Notes: generated from the sequence alone by a model not told the origin. Counted from the first letter of the stretch, positions 15,393-24,085 are shown. The stretch is 31,647 nucleotides of DNA from JAEKLB01 sp050249235 (GCA_050249235.1 JBFWQW010000024.1:1-31647), one strand, 5' to 3'. Program-made: numbers and translations.

Positions 15393-15946
15393 GCGCGGCC
15401 GGACCCAGACGCCGGCGGCCCGGCCCGCCGGAGGGCGAACCGGCCGTGTTCTCGGCCGACGAGCAATCCGACGTCGAGGTCGACGTGGCCGCCTACACCG
15501 AGCTGGCCCGGGCCGTCCTCCACGACGAGTCGGTCCGGGGGTCGTGCGAGCTGGCGGTGTTCTTCGTCGACGAAGCGGCCATCGCCGAGCTGAACCAGCG
15601 CTTCCTCGACGGCGACGGCCCGACGGACGTGCTGGCCTTCCCGATCGACGACGAGGTGGCTGCCGGCGGGCGCACGCCCGACGCGGGCGGTCCCGGCCCC
15701 GACCGCTCGCCGCCCGACCCGTCCGAGGTGCCGCTCCTCCTCGGCGACGTTCTCGTGTGCCCGGCGGTGGCCGCCCGCAACGCCGCCGAGCAGGGTCGGA
15801 CGGTGGCCGACGAGATCGCCCTCCTGGTCGTGCACGGCACCCTTCACGTCCTCGGCATGGACCACGCCGAGGATGACGAGGCGGCCCGGATGCAGGCGCG
15901 CGAGCGCGAGCTGCTCGGTCGCCACTGGGCCGGGTCACCGGCATGA
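15389..15946 (+). CDS. ybeY: Endoribonuclease YbeY (rRNA maturation factor)
   Basis: Zinc-dependent single-strand RNase involved in 16S rRNA 3' maturation and ribosome quality control. The 185-residue protein contains the signature H-G-T-L-H-V-L-G-M-D-H with zinc ligands H149, H153 and H159, preceded by D-E-I-A-L-L-V-V, and the central GDVLVCPAVAARNAAEQ segment. A linker rich in Gly, Pro and Asp (about residues 91-112) is longer than in most homologues, and the N-terminal 20 residues are basic and proline-rich. It is coupled to phoH by an ATGA overlap and runs straight into the CorC-type gene. Confidence 0.95.
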   Translation: MSAAGPRRRRPGPPEGEPAVFSADEQSDVEVDVAAYTELARAVLHDESVRGSCELAVFFVDEAAIAELNQRFLDGDGPTDVLAFPIDDEVAAGGRTPDAGGPGPDRSPPDPSEVPLLLGDVLVCPAVAARNAAEQGRTVADEIALLVVHGTLHVLGMDHAEDDEAARMQARERELLGRHWAGSPA

Positions 15947-15962
15947 GCCCGCGGTGGGGCCG

Positions 15963-17240
15963 GTGAGCTCGGCCGAGGTGGCGGCCGTCGTCGCGGTGGT
16001 GGCGCTGGTGACCTCGGCCGCCTTCCTGGCCGCGGCCGAGACGAGCCTCACCCACCTGCCCCGGGCCCGGGTGCAGGCGCTGGCCGAGGAGGGCCGCAAG
16101 GGGGCCGAGAGCCTGGTCCGGATGCTCGACCACCGCGAGCGGGTGCTCAACCCCGTGCTGTTCGTGGTGCTGCTCTGCCACCTCGTCGCGGCCAGCCTGG
16201 TGACGCTGCTGGCCCAGCGCTACCTCGGCCCGATCGGCATCTTCGTCGCCGTCGCCCTCGAGGTGGTCCTGATCTTCGTGCTGGCCGAGGCCGCGCCGAA
16301 GACCTATGCGCTGCAGCATCCCGAGCGCACCGCCCTGGCGGTGTCGCCGGCGGTGCGGGTGCTGGTGGCGTCGCTCCCGGTCCGGGCCCTCACCCGGCTG
16401 CTCATCGCCCTCGCCAACGTGATCGTCCCGGGCAAGGGACGGGCGGCCGGCCCGGCCGCCTCGGAGGAGGAGCTCCTGGCCCTGGCCGACGTGGCCGTCG
16501 AGGCCGGCGAGATCGAGTCGGAGGAGCGGGCCCTCATCCGGTCGATCATCGACTTCGGCGACACCGTGGCCCGGGAGGTGATGGTGCCCCGCCCCGACAT
16601 GGTCACGGTGGACGCCAACGACTCGATCGAGACGGCCATGGAGACGGCCATCGTCAACGGCTTCAGCCGCATCCCCGCCTGTGACGGCGGCATCGACGAC
16701 GTCATCGGCTTCGTGTTCGCCAAGGACCTCATGCGGGTGGCTCGAGACCACGCCGCCTTCAGCTCGGTGCGCCCGCTCCTGCGGCCCGCCGCCTTCGTGC
16801 CGGAGACCAAGCGGGTGTCCGAGCTGATGCGGGAGATGCAGGCGAAGAAGATGCACATGGCGATCGTCGTCGACGAGTACGGCGGCACGGCCGGGCTGGT
16901 GACGCTCGAGGACCTGATCGAGGAGCTCGTCGGCGAGATCGTCGACGAGTTCGACGTCGAGGGCCCGCTCCTCGAGCCGCTCGCCAACGGCGGCTGGCGG
17001 GCCGATGCCCGCATCGCCCTCGACGAGCTCAACGACCTGCTCGGCATCGACCTGCCCGAAGGCGACTGGGACTCCATCGGCGGCCTCGTCTTCAACCTCC
17101 TCGGCCACGTGCCCGAGGAGGGCGAGTCGGTCGAGGTGGCCGGGCACCGGCTCACCGCCGAGCGGGTCGACGGCCGCCGCATCGGCCGGGTGCGCATCGG
17201 CCGCCTCCCCGCGGCGGCGGCCGAGGCGGTGGCCGAGTGA
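15963..17240 (+). CDS. CNNM/CorC-type hemolysin-family protein (DUF21 + CBS pair + CorC_HlyC)
   Basis: A 425-residue membrane protein of the HlyC/CorC family, implicated in Mg2+ or Co2+ transport. Domains in order: DUF21 membrane region with about four segments (from VAAVVAVVALVTSAAFLAAAETSL to ALTRLLIALANVI, residues 5-150), an acidic linker SEEELLALADVAVEAGEIESEER, a CBS pair (VMVPRPDMVTVDAND and later MAIVVDEYGGTAGLVTLEDLIEELVGEI), and the C-terminal CorC_HlyC domain with GWRADARIALDELNDLLG. GTG 15963 is chosen, with GTG 15954 possible; both lie after the ybeY stop, and GGTGGGG precedes 15963. The final GTGA overlaps era. Confidence 0.92.
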   Translation: MSSAEVAAVVAVVALVTSAAFLAAAETSLTHLPRARVQALAEEGRKGAESLVRMLDHRERVLNPVLFVVLLCHLVAASLVTLLAQRYLGPIGIFVAVALEVVLIFVLAEAAPKTYALQHPERTALAVSPAVRVLVASLPVRALTRLLIALANVIVPGKGRAAGPAASEEELLALADVAVEAGEIESEERALIRSIIDFGDTVAREVMVPRPDMVTVDANDSIETAMETAIVNGFSRIPACDGGIDDVIGFVFAKDLMRVARDHAAFSSVRPLLRPAAFVPETKRVSELMREMQAKKMHMAIVVDEYGGTAGLVTLEDLIEELVGEIVDEFDVEGPLLEPLANGGWRADARIALDELNDLLGIDLPEGDWDSIGGLVFNLLGHVPEEGESVEVAGHRLTAERVDGRRIGRVRIGRLPAAAAEAVAE

Positions 17241-18073
17241 AGTCCGGCTTCGTGACGCTCGTGGGACGGCCCAACGTGGGCAAGTCGACGCTCCTCAACG
17301 CCATCCTCGGCGAGAAGGTGACGATCGTGTCGGACAAGGTCCAGACGACGCGCACCCAGGTCCGCGGCGTGCTCGACCGGGACGACGCCCAGATCGTGTT
17401 CGTCGACACCCCGGGCATCCACAAGCCCCGGAGCACCATGGGCGTGCGGCTCAACGACACCGCCGTCGGGGCGGTGGGCGGGGTCGACGTGGTGTGCCTC
17501 GTCCTCGACGCCACCTCGCCGTTGGGCCGGGGCGACCGGTTCATCGCCGAGCGGGTGCCGGCCGACGCCATCGTGGTGGTGAACAAGGTCGACGCCGCGT
17601 CGGCCGGCCAGGTCCTCGAGCAGCTGACCCGGGCGGGCGAGCTCGAACGGTCGGCCTACTTCCCGGTGTCGGCCGTCACCGGCAAGGGCGTCGGCGAGCT
17701 GGTGTCCGAGCTGGTCGACCGGCTGCCGGAAGGGCCCCGCTACTACCCGGTCGGCACCGTGTCCGACGTGCCCGAGGCGTTCTGGGTGGCCGAGCTCGTG
17801 CGGGAGCAGCTGTTCCACGTCATGCGGGAGGAGCTGCCCCACTCCATCGCCACCCGGGTCACCGAGTGGGAGTGGCCCCGGATCCGATGCGAGATCCTGG
17901 TCGAGCGCGAGTCGCAGAAGGGCATGGTGATCGGTCGCAAGGGCGGGATCCTCAAGGAGGTGGGCATCGCGGTGCGGGCCCAGCTGCCGGAGGGCGCCTA
18001 CCTCGAGCTGGCGGTGCGGGTCGACCGAGACTGGCAGCGCCGGCCCGCCGCGCTCGACCGGCTCGGCTACTGA
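17237..18073 (+). CDS. era: GTPase Era
   Basis: Ribosome-assembly GTPase binding the 3' end of 16S rRNA. The 278-residue protein has G1 GRPNVGKS (residues 10-17), G2 QTTRT (36-40), G3 DTPG (57-60), G4 NKVD and G5 SAV, then the KH RNA-binding domain with KGMVIGRKGGILKEVG. In place of the usual DQ-x-S-D, the segment after PVGTVSDVPEAFWVAELVRE is slightly divergent but intact. GTG 17237 overlaps the preceding stop. The order phoH-ybeY-corC-era is a conserved bacterial cluster for late rRNA maturation. Its 3' end overlaps the convergent yihY-like gene by seven bases. Confidence 0.96.
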   Translation: MKSGFVTLVGRPNVGKSTLLNAILGEKVTIVSDKVQTTRTQVRGVLDRDDAQIVFVDTPGIHKPRSTMGVRLNDTAVGAVGGVDVVCLVLDATSPLGRGDRFIAERVPADAIVVVNKVDAASAGQVLEQLTRAGELERSAYFPVSAVTGKGVGELVSELVDRLPEGPRYYPVGTVSDVPEAFWVAELVREQLFHVMREELPHSIATRVTEWEWPRIRCEILVERESQKGMVIGRKGGILKEVGIAVRAQLPEGAYLELAVRVDRDWQRRPAALDRLGY

Positions 18074-18993
18074 GCCGTGCCCTCGCCGGCGCCCGCCTTC
18101 GGCTCGTTGACGCGGCCGGGCACGGCCGGGACCTCGACCTCGATCTCCACCGTGCCGTGGCGGCGCTCGTAGAGCACGACGTTGAGGGTGGCGGCGTAGA
18201 CGACCACCCGGCCGAGGAGCAGCAGCCAGGCCAGAAGGGCGAAGAAGACGCCGATCGTGCCGTAGAGGGCCGACGACGAGGCCACGATCCTCGGCACGTA
18301 GACGGTGCCGAGCAGGCTGAGCACCTGGAAGCCGACGGCGCCGGCGATCGAGCCCGGGACCAGCTCCCGCCAGTCGACATCGATGGCGGGCAGCACCCTG
18401 GCCGCCCAGAGGAACAGGCCGAAGGCGACGACGAGGGCCACCAGCACCTGCACCGGGGCGAAGGCGGCGGGCAGCTGGCCGATCGCCGCCGTCGACACGA
18501 GGAGGGCGGCGAACAGGGCGCCCGAGCCGGCAAGCCAGAGCAGGCCGACGAGCCGGTCGCGGATGCCCCGGCCCTGCACCTCCCACACCGACGCGTAGGC
18601 GTACTGGAGGGCGGACACGAGACCGAAACCCGACCAGGCCAGGCCGGCCAGACCGAGCACCGACGCGGCCGACTTCGACGACTCGGCCGTCTCCAGGGCC
18701 TCGACGATGGTGTCGGCGGCCTCGCTGCCCGGGCGCAGGCCGACGGCCTCGATCACGTCGCCGGCGAAGTCGGGCCGGCTGCCCACGGCGACCCCGAGGA
18801 GGGCGGTGGCGACCAGCAGGAGGGGGAGCAGCGACACGAACGCGGCGAGGGAGATGGCCCCCGCCAGGTAGCCACCGTGGACCTCGTCGTAGCGGTGCTG
18901 GACGTCGACGGCGACGCGGAGCGCGGGAACGCGGGACGGCAGGCGACCGACGGCGTCGGCGAATCGGCGGACGGGGCGGGGGAGCTGGGGCAC
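18067..18993 (-). CDS. YihY/BrkB family inner-membrane protein
   Basis: A 308-residue protein with about six hydrophobic segments, including SLAAFVSLLPLLLVATALLGVAVG, VLGLAGLAWSGFGLVSALQYAYASVW, LVGLLWLAGSGALFAALLVSTAA and IGVFFALLAWLLLLGRVVVYAATLN. The YihY signature G-x-x-A-x-x-x-S-x-F-x-L-P-L and the conserved LAWSGFGLVSALQ region are recognisable. Once misnamed ribonuclease BN, the family has no established activity. The C-terminal tail is cytoplasmic and charged. It sits on the opposite strand between era and uppS, interrupting an otherwise co-directional block; its GTG start is 37 bases from the uppS start, so the two promoters must share that gap. Minus-strand TAGGAC lies six bases before the GTG. 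Confidence 0.88.
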   Translation of the reverse strand: MPQLPRPVRRFADAVGRLPSRVPALRVAVDVQHRYDEVHGGYLAGAISLAAFVSLLPLLLVATALLGVAVGSRPDFAGDVIEAVGLRPGSEAADTIVEALETAESSKSAASVLGLAGLAWSGFGLVSALQYAYASVWEVQGRGIRDRLVGLLWLAGSGALFAALLVSTAAIGQLPAAFAPVQVLVALVVAFGLFLWAARVLPAIDVDWRELVPGSIAGAVGFQVLSLLGTVYVPRIVASSSALYGTIGVFFALLAWLLLLGRVVVYAATLNVVLYERRHGTVEIEVEVPAVPGRVNEPKAGAGEGTAQ

Positions 18994-19017
18994 CCCCAGG
19001 TCCTACCCCGGGAGCGG

Positions 19018-19030
19018 TACCGTCGGGCCG
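19018..19030 (+). promoter_or_regulatory. Leaderless-type promoter: TACCGT, 7-base spacer, GTG 19031
   Basis: TACCGT at 19018-19023 lies exactly seven bases before the uppS GTG, in a 37-base gap between divergent genes. There is no Shine-Dalgarno sequence, so a leaderless uppS message is the natural reading. Confidence 0.65.
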
Positions 19031-19744
19031 GTGGATCTCGACTCGATCGATTCGTCTCGGGTCCCGGTCCACGTCGCTTGCGTCATGGACGGCAACGGCC
19101 GCTGGGCCGCCAAGCGGGGTCTGCCCCGCACCGCGGGTCACGAGGCGGGCGAGCAGGCGCTGTACGACGTGGTGAACGGCGCGCTCGACCTCGGCATCGA
19201 GTGGCTCACCGTCTACGCCTTCTCCACCGAGAACTGGCGGCGGCCGACCGAAGAGGTGCGCTGGCTGCTCCGCTTCAACGAAGAGAGCCTGGTGCGGCGC
19301 CGGGACGAGCTGCACGACCGAGACGTCCGCATCCGCTTCGCGGGTCGCCGCGACCGCCGGGTGCCCCGACGGCTGGTGCGCCGCATGGACGAGGCGATCG
19401 AGCTCACCCGGCACAACCGGGCGATGACGTTCACGATCGCCTTCAACTACGGCGGCCGGGCCGAGATCGTCGACGCCGTCCGCCGCCTGGTCGACGAGGG
19501 CGTGCCATCGAACCGGATCGACGAGCGGGCCATCGCCCGCCGCCTCTACGACCCGGAGATGCCCGAGCCCGACCTGGTGGTCCGCACGTCGGGCGAGCAC
19601 CGGGTCTCGAACTTCCTGCTGTGGGAGCTGGCCTACTCGGAGCTGGTGTTCACCGAGGTGCTGTGGCCCGACTTCCGTCGGGAGAACCTGGCCGAGGCGG
19701 TCCGCGAGTACCAGCGCCGGGACCGCCGCTACGGCGGGCGCTAG
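19031..19744 (+). CDS. uppS: Polyprenyl diphosphate synthase (cis-prenyltransferase; undecaprenyl diphosphate synthase type)
   Basis: Builds the polyprenyl diphosphate carrier lipid for cell-wall synthesis by cis addition of isopentenyl diphosphate. The 237-residue protein shows region I HVACVMDGNGRWA with catalytic D20, G-H-E-A-G, the segment TVYAFSTENWRRP, FNYGGRAEI and the C-terminal VRTSGEHRVSNFLLWELAYSELVF with E-V-L-W-P-D-F. In the RTSGE motif, H-R-V replaces the common Q-R-I, a mild variation. Chain length (C50 or C55) cannot be read from sequence with certainty. It is followed 14 bases after the stop by recO; uppS, recO and glyS are neighbours in many actinobacteria. Confidence 0.95.
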   Translation: MDLDSIDSSRVPVHVACVMDGNGRWAAKRGLPRTAGHEAGEQALYDVVNGALDLGIEWLTVYAFSTENWRRPTEEVRWLLRFNEESLVRRRDELHDRDVRIRFAGRRDRRVPRRLVRRMDEAIELTRHNRAMTFTIAFNYGGRAEIVDAVRRLVDEGVPSNRIDERAIARRLYDPEMPEPDLVVRTSGEHRVSNFLLWELAYSELVFTEVLWPDFRRENLAEAVREYQRRDRRYGGR

Positions 19745-19758
19745 CCCGGCAGACGATC

Positions 19759-20469
19759 GTGGCCATCTATCGCGACACCGGCATCGTGCTGCGCACGATC
19801 AAGCTCGGCGAGGCCGACAAGATCATCACGTTCGTCACCGAGCGACGGGGCAAGGTGCGGGCCGTCGCCAAGGGCGTGCGCAAGACCAAGAGCCGCTTCG
19901 GCGCCCGGCTCGAACCGCTCACCCACGTCGCCTTCCAGTGCTACGAGGGTCGCAACCTCGACACCGTCACGCAGGCCGAGACGCTCGACGCCTTCCGGGC
20001 CGTGCGGGAGGACCTCGACCGCCTGGCCCGGGCCACCGCCCTGCTCGAAGCCGTCGACCTGCTGGTGCAGGAGGGCGACGAGGACCACCGCATCCTCCAG
20101 ATGCTGCTCGGTGCCCTGCGCACGCTCGAGGCCGGTCCGGCCCCGCTGGTGGTGCCCGCCTTCTTCTGGAAGCTCCTCGCCCACGTCGGCTTCCGGCCCC
20201 TCCTCGAGGCCTGCGCCGGGTGCGGGGGGCCCGACCCGCTGGTGGCCTTCGACCTGGACGTGGGCGGCGTGCTCTGCCGGGGCTGCGCCCAGGGCACCCG
20301 GGTCAGTCCCGACGCCCTCGACCTGCTGCGCCGGATGCTCGGCGGCGACCTGGTGGCCGTCCTGGCGGAGGAGACGTCGCCCGCCGGCTACGAGGTCGAG
20401 CACCTGGCCACCCGTGCGCTCGAGCACCACCTCGAGCGCCGCATGCGGTCGGTCGGCCTGCTGTCCTGA
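19759..20469 (+). CDS. recO: DNA repair protein RecO
   Basis: Recombination mediator that works with RecR in the RecFOR pathway to load RecA at gaps. The 236-residue protein begins with the family OB-fold opening Y-R-D-T-G-I-V-L-R-T-I-K-L-G-E-A-D-K-I, followed by RAVAKGVRKTKSRFGARLEPLTHV. The zinc finger is present with C152, C155, C173 and C176 (CAGC...CRGC). GTG 19759 is the first start consistent with the conserved opening; there is no clear ribosome site, and translation may be coupled to uppS. A 7-bp hairpin CGCCCGG/CCGGGCG at 20495-20516 follows. Confidence 0.93.
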   Translation: MAIYRDTGIVLRTIKLGEADKIITFVTERRGKVRAVAKGVRKTKSRFGARLEPLTHVAFQCYEGRNLDTVTQAETLDAFRAVREDLDRLARATALLEAVDLLVQEGDEDHRILQMLLGALRTLEAGPAPLVVPAFFWKLLAHVGFRPLLEACAGCGGPDPLVAFDLDVGGVLCRGCAQGTRVSPDALDLLRRMLGGDLVAVLAEETSPAGYEVEHLATRALEHHLERRMRSVGLLS

Positions 20470-20494
20470 CGGCCGCGGGGCGGGCTGCAAGGAT

Positions 20495-20516
20495 CGCCCG
20501 GTCCCGTGGCCGGGCG
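20495..20516 (+). terminator. Hairpin after recO
   Basis: CGCCCGG (20495-20501) pairs with CCGGGCG (20510-20516) around an eight-base loop, in the 91-base gap between recO and the methyltransferase gene. No T tract follows. Position suggests the end of the housekeeping transcript. Confidence 0.35.
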
Positions 20517-20560
20517 TCGGCGTGGCGGGATGCGGTCGAGATCGAAGGGGGGAGTGGGCG

Positions 20561-21589
20561 ATGACGGCGTTGCCGGAGCCGTTCGTGGAGCTGGTGGCGA
20601 TGGCCCGCGCCTACCGCCGGTCGCGGGCGCTCAGCGTCGCCGCCGAGCTCGGCGTCGCCGACCACCTGGCCGACGGCCCGGTCGCGGTCGAAGCACTGGC
20701 CGTCGCCACCGGCACCGACACCGAGGCCCTCTACCGCCTGCTGCGGGCCCTCGCCTCGGTCGGGGTCTTCCACGAGGGGCCGGTGCGCACCTTCGCCCTC
20801 GGGGAGGCCGGCGACTACCTGCGCTCCGACCACCCGCTCTCGGTGGCGCCGATCGCCCGCCACCTCGGCGCCGACTACGAGTGGGCGTCGTGGGGCGAGC
20901 TGCTCCACAGCATCCGGACCGGTGAGAACGCGGCGGTGCACGCTCTCGGCACCGACGTGTGGGAGCACCGCCGCCGGCACCCCGGGGACAGCATCCTGTT
21001 CGACGCCGCCATGCGCACCTTCTCGGCCGGCGACGCCCCCGCCCTCCTGGATGCCCACGACTTCGGCCGCTACGGGGTGATCGCCGACATCGGCGGCGGC
21101 ACCGGCGCCCTCCTTGCCGCCCTGCTCCGGGCGGTCCCCAGCGCCCGGGGGATCCTGTTCGACCAGCCCCAGGTGGTGGCGGGCGCCGGCCCGGAGCTGG
21201 CGGCCGCCGGGGTCGCGGACCGGGTCTACGTCGTGGCCGGCAGCTTCTTCGAGTCGGTACCGGCGGGCGCCGATGCCTACGTCCTGCGCCGGATCCTCCA
21301 CGACTGGACCGACGACCGTGCGGTCGAGATTCTCCGCTGCATCCGGCGGTCGATCGGTGCGGACGCCCGCCTGTTGGTGGTCGACGCCGTGGTGGGCGGG
21401 CCGAACGAGGACCCCCAGGCCAAGTTCCTCGACCTCGGCATGCTCGTCTCGGCCGGCGGCCGGGAGCGGACCGACGAGGAGTGGGCGGCGCTGCTGGGTG
21501 CGGGTGGCTTCGCCCGCGTCGCCACCACCCCGGCGACGGGCACGAGCCACGTCATCGAGGCGGTGCCGGACGGCGGGGCACGGGGATGA
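20561..21589 (+). CDS. SAM-dependent O-methyltransferase, family 2 (acetylserotonin O-methyltransferase-like)
   Basis: A 342-residue protein with an N-terminal winged-helix dimerisation domain (residues 1-95: ALSVAAELGVADHLADGP, DTEALYRLLRALASVGVFHE) and a class I methyltransferase domain. The SAM loop is IADIGGGTGALLAALL, with the acidic LFDQPQVV after strand 2. The catalytic histidine and its neighbours appear in RRILHDWTDDRAVEILR. The C-terminus has the family L-D-L-G-M-L-V-x-x-G-G-R-E-R-T motif. Members methylate hydroxyl groups of aromatic natural products, antibiotics or plant compounds; no biosynthetic cluster surrounds it, so the substrate is unknown. ATG 20561 has a purine-rich GGGGGGAG ribosome site. 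Confidence 0.9.
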   Translation: MTALPEPFVELVAMARAYRRSRALSVAAELGVADHLADGPVAVEALAVATGTDTEALYRLLRALASVGVFHEGPVRTFALGEAGDYLRSDHPLSVAPIARHLGADYEWASWGELLHSIRTGENAAVHALGTDVWEHRRRHPGDSILFDAAMRTFSAGDAPALLDAHDFGRYGVIADIGGGTGALLAALLRAVPSARGILFDQPQVVAGAGPELAAAGVADRVYVVAGSFFESVPAGADAYVLRRILHDWTDDRAVEILRCIRRSIGADARLLVVDAVVGGPNEDPQAKFLDLGMLVSAGGRERTDEEWAALLGAGGFARVATTPATGTSHVIEAVPDGGARG

Positions 21590-21709
21590 AGGGGCGGGAC
21601 GAGGTGGCCCGTTCCCCGACGGCCCGTCGAGCCTTCGGCGCCGCAGGACCCTCCGTCGGGGCGGGGGTGACGGCGGGCGAAGGCACCCCCACCACGGGCG
21701 AGGGACCCG

Positions 21710-22390
21710 TCAGCTGCCCGGTTCCTCGCGGCTGCGGCGCTGTTCATCCGTGTCGGCCCATTCGGTGTCCGTCTGGTGGAGCAGGCGGTGCCGGGTCAGC
21801 TCGATCGAGTGGTCGGGCGCCTCGACCACGGCATCGCCGGTCGGTGTGCCATCGCTCCCGACGAGGTCGACTCGGATCGGGTCGAGCGACTCGAGGATGG
21901 CGAGGACCTCCGGGCCGGCCGCGCCGACACGAAGGGTGTAGCCGACCTCCGCGGCCAGCGGCTCGGCCGGGCCCCTGGCGGCGACACCGCCGGCGACGAT
22001 CCCGATCGTCCCCCCGGCCATCACGCCGATCGTCAACGCCAAGCCGAGCTGCACCCAGCGGGCGAAATCGGGAGCGGCCCAGATCATGAGCGGCACGGCG
22101 AGGGCGGCGATGACGACGGACGCCGGCACGCCCACGGTCAGGATGCCCTTCATCCCCTCCTTGGTCCACGCCATGCCGGCCTGGGGGCCGATCACGCCGT
22201 GCTCGAGCTCGCTGCGCATCTCCGCCCGCACGGAGGTGACTCCGTCCTGCTCGTCGTCCACCCGGACATCCGACTCAAGGACCCCCGCCCGGGTCAGCTG
22301 GGCGCGGGCGATGTCGAGATCCTCGGGTCGACGGAGCACGGCGATCGCCTGGACCGGATGCAAGCCGTCGCTTCGGAACCTCTCGTCCAT
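21710..22390 (-). CDS. Two-span membrane protein of unknown function
   Basis: A 226-residue protein with two adjacent hydrophobic segments, ILTVGVPASVVIAALAVPLMIWAA and VQLGLALTIGVMAGGTIGIVAGGVAA, flanked by soluble parts. The N-terminal part (QAIAVLRRPEDLDIARAQLTRAGVLESDVRVDDE) and the C-terminal part (LAAEVGYTLRVGAAGPEVLAILESLDPIRVDLV) look like a split alpha/beta unit resembling the fold of stress-related proteins with a glycine-rich membrane hairpin; I cannot name the family. ATG 22390 is chosen over GTG 22426 because GAGG precedes it and homologous-looking sequence starts there. TAGCGA lies seven bases upstream of the ATG, close to the leaderless layout but ending in A. It follows the flavoprotein gene by 90 bases on the same strand. 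Confidence 0.75.
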   Translation of the reverse strand: MDERFRSDGLHPVQAIAVLRRPEDLDIARAQLTRAGVLESDVRVDDEQDGVTSVRAEMRSELEHGVIGPQAGMAWTKEGMKGILTVGVPASVVIAALAVPLMIWAAPDFARWVQLGLALTIGVMAGGTIGIVAGGVAARGPAEPLAAEVGYTLRVGAAGPEVLAILESLDPIRVDLVGSDGTPTGDAVVEAPDHSIELTRHRLLHQTDTEWADTDEQRRSREEPGS

Positions 22391-22480
22391 GGCCGCCTCG
22401 CTACCCACGACCGGGCGCCGATACACGACGAGCGGCGGGCCGGGGCACCGGAGCTCTCAGCGGGTCGGGGGCGGGCTCGT

Positions 22481-23881
22481 TCAGCTCGGCAGCGGCTCCC
22501 CGGCGAGCTCGGCCAGACGGGCCAGGCCGGCCTCGGCATGCTGTGACAGCCGGGTCAGCGTGGCCTGGACCGCCGGGTCGTCCCTCTCCGACGGATCGAT
22601 GCGGGCCGGGTTGAGGGCGCAGCCGTCGGCCCAGGCGGCGATGTCCGGCTCGGCGTTGAAGGCCCGGGTGGCCAGCGTGCCCCGGACCTGCATGCGGGCC
22701 CAGGTGGTGGCGTCGTCGGGCAGGGTGTTCGGCGGGCACAGCCGGTTGCGCTCCCGGTCGTCGTCACGGGTGGCCTCGACGTAGCCGGCCAGGGCGGCGT
22801 TGAAGCAGGGGAAGCCGGCCCGGATGGTCTGGAGCCGCAGGGCATCGGGCCGCCAGAGGGGCACGAGGGGCGGATACTGCAGGCCGGCGGCGGCGCAGTG
22901 CACGACCAGCGAGCCGGGGGCGAGGGGGACGGAGCCCCCGTCGAGGACGATCTCGCCCCCCGTCACCCGTCTGACGTGGCCGAGGCGGACGACGTGGTCG
23001 ACGGTGCGGAGCAGGTCGAGCTCCCAGGTGGCGAGGGTCGGTGTCTTCGCCATCGTCGGCGTCACGTCCGGGTCGAGCCGCAGCACCACGCCGGCGGCCT
23101 CGAGGCGGAGGAAGAGGTCGTCGAGGGAGTCGGCGCCGGCGGCGGCTTCCATCGTGTCGGCCGACAGCCCGAGCGCCACGACCGGGTCAGGCTGGACCAC
23201 GGCCCGGTTGAGCATCCACGGGTCGCGGGGGCGGATCCAGGTGATGCGGCCCGGGTCGACGCCGTTGCCGAGCAGCCAGACGATGGCGTCGGTGGCGGTC
23301 TTGCCGGAGCCGACGATCACGAAGCGGTCCGGTGCCGAGGTCATGGTGGCCAGGTCGTTGACGGCGACGACCCGCACGTCGTCGGCCACGCCGAACGGGG
23401 CAGGTGTGGTCGCCGGGATGGTCGGTGCCAGGTAGGCGGCGTCGACCACCCGAAGCCGCACGTCGACCCGCACGGTCTCGCCCGACACCCGGGAGGTCAC
23501 GAGGTGATCGGCGCCGTCGGTGCGGTGGTCGCTCCCGCCGAGGAAGGTGACGCGCCCCGAGCCGAGGAAGCGGCGGCGCAGGACGTCGTCGTAGTAGGCG
23601 CGGATCTCCGGCTGGCGGGCCCGCTCCTGCAGGCCCGCCTCGGGCCCGGTCGCCTGAACGGCGCCGGTCCCGAGCCGGGTCGATGCCACGCCGTAGAACA
23701 CGGAGGCCTGGTGGAGCTGGACGAACGGATAGGCGTCCTGCCAGTGGCCGCCGGGGACGTGGCGACGGTCGACGAGCGTGACGTGGACGTCGGCGTGGTC
23801 GATCAGGGCATCAGTGAAGGCCATGCCCGCCGCGCCCGCGCCGACGACGAGGTAGTCGGTCTCCAACGATCGAATCGCCAT
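22481..23881 (-). CDS. FAD/NAD(P)-binding oxidoreductase, flavin monooxygenase-like
   Basis: A 466-residue two-dinucleotide-fold flavoprotein. The FAD motif is DYLVVGAGAAGMAFTDAL at residues 8-25, with the acidic strand end VTLVDRR, followed by PGGHWQDAYPFVQLHQAS, resembling the G-G-x-W segment of flavin-containing monooxygenases. A second Rossmann motif, FVIVGSGKTATDAIVWLL, binds NAD(P). The typical Baeyer-Villiger or FMO fingerprint F-x-G-x-x-x-H-x-x-x-W is not present, so the activity is uncertain. Minus-strand GGGAGG nine bases before ATG 23881 supports the start. It is divergent from the kinase gene and upstream of the two-span membrane protein on the same strand. Confidence 0.85.
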   Translation of the reverse strand: MAIRSLETDYLVVGAGAAGMAFTDALIDHADVHVTLVDRRHVPGGHWQDAYPFVQLHQASVFYGVASTRLGTGAVQATGPEAGLQERARQPEIRAYYDDVLRRRFLGSGRVTFLGGSDHRTDGADHLVTSRVSGETVRVDVRLRVVDAAYLAPTIPATTPAPFGVADDVRVVAVNDLATMTSAPDRFVIVGSGKTATDAIVWLLGNGVDPGRITWIRPRDPWMLNRAVVQPDPVVALGLSADTMEAAAGADSLDDLFLRLEAAGVVLRLDPDVTPTMAKTPTLATWELDLLRTVDHVVRLGHVRRVTGGEIVLDGGSVPLAPGSLVVHCAAAGLQYPPLVPLWRPDALRLQTIRAGFPCFNAALAGYVEATRDDDRERNRLCPPNTLPDDATTWARMQVRGTLATRAFNAEPDIAAWADGCALNPARIDPSERDDPAVQATLTRLSQHAEAGLARLAELAGEPLPS

Positions 23882-23983
23882 GGCCCGTGGCCTCCCACGC
23901 CCTCCGCCGACGTCCGATGATCCCACGGGCCGGGCCCCGAGCGCCGGCGACGCGACCAACCCGGGGCCGAGGTGAGCAGGTCT

Positions 23984-24053
23984 GCCGGTCGCCGAGCGAG
24001 CTCCGTGCACCGGTCGCCGCTCGGTGGCGGGATCCGCGCCGAGCTCGCCCCGT
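23984..24053. repeat. Palindromic repeat, copy A
   Basis: An ungapped alignment of about 64 bases with copy B at 26751-26814 is about three-quarters identical by hand count. GCGAGCTC near the left end pairs with GAGCTCGC near the right, and the core contains GGTCGCCGCT followed by GGCGGGATCCGC. It occupies the divergent gap between the flavoprotein and kinase genes. The outer stem keeps pairing despite sequence change (GAACTC/GAGTTC in copy B, GAGCTC/GAGCTC here). Confidence 0.65.
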
Positions 24054-24085
24054 CGGGCTGACCGGGCAGGCCATGATCGGGCGGC

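Noticed and set aside
12900..17147. A 1415-codon minus-strand open frame across the LysM to CorC genes
   Set aside because: Its translation is low-complexity and lies entirely opposite five well-supported plus-strand genes.
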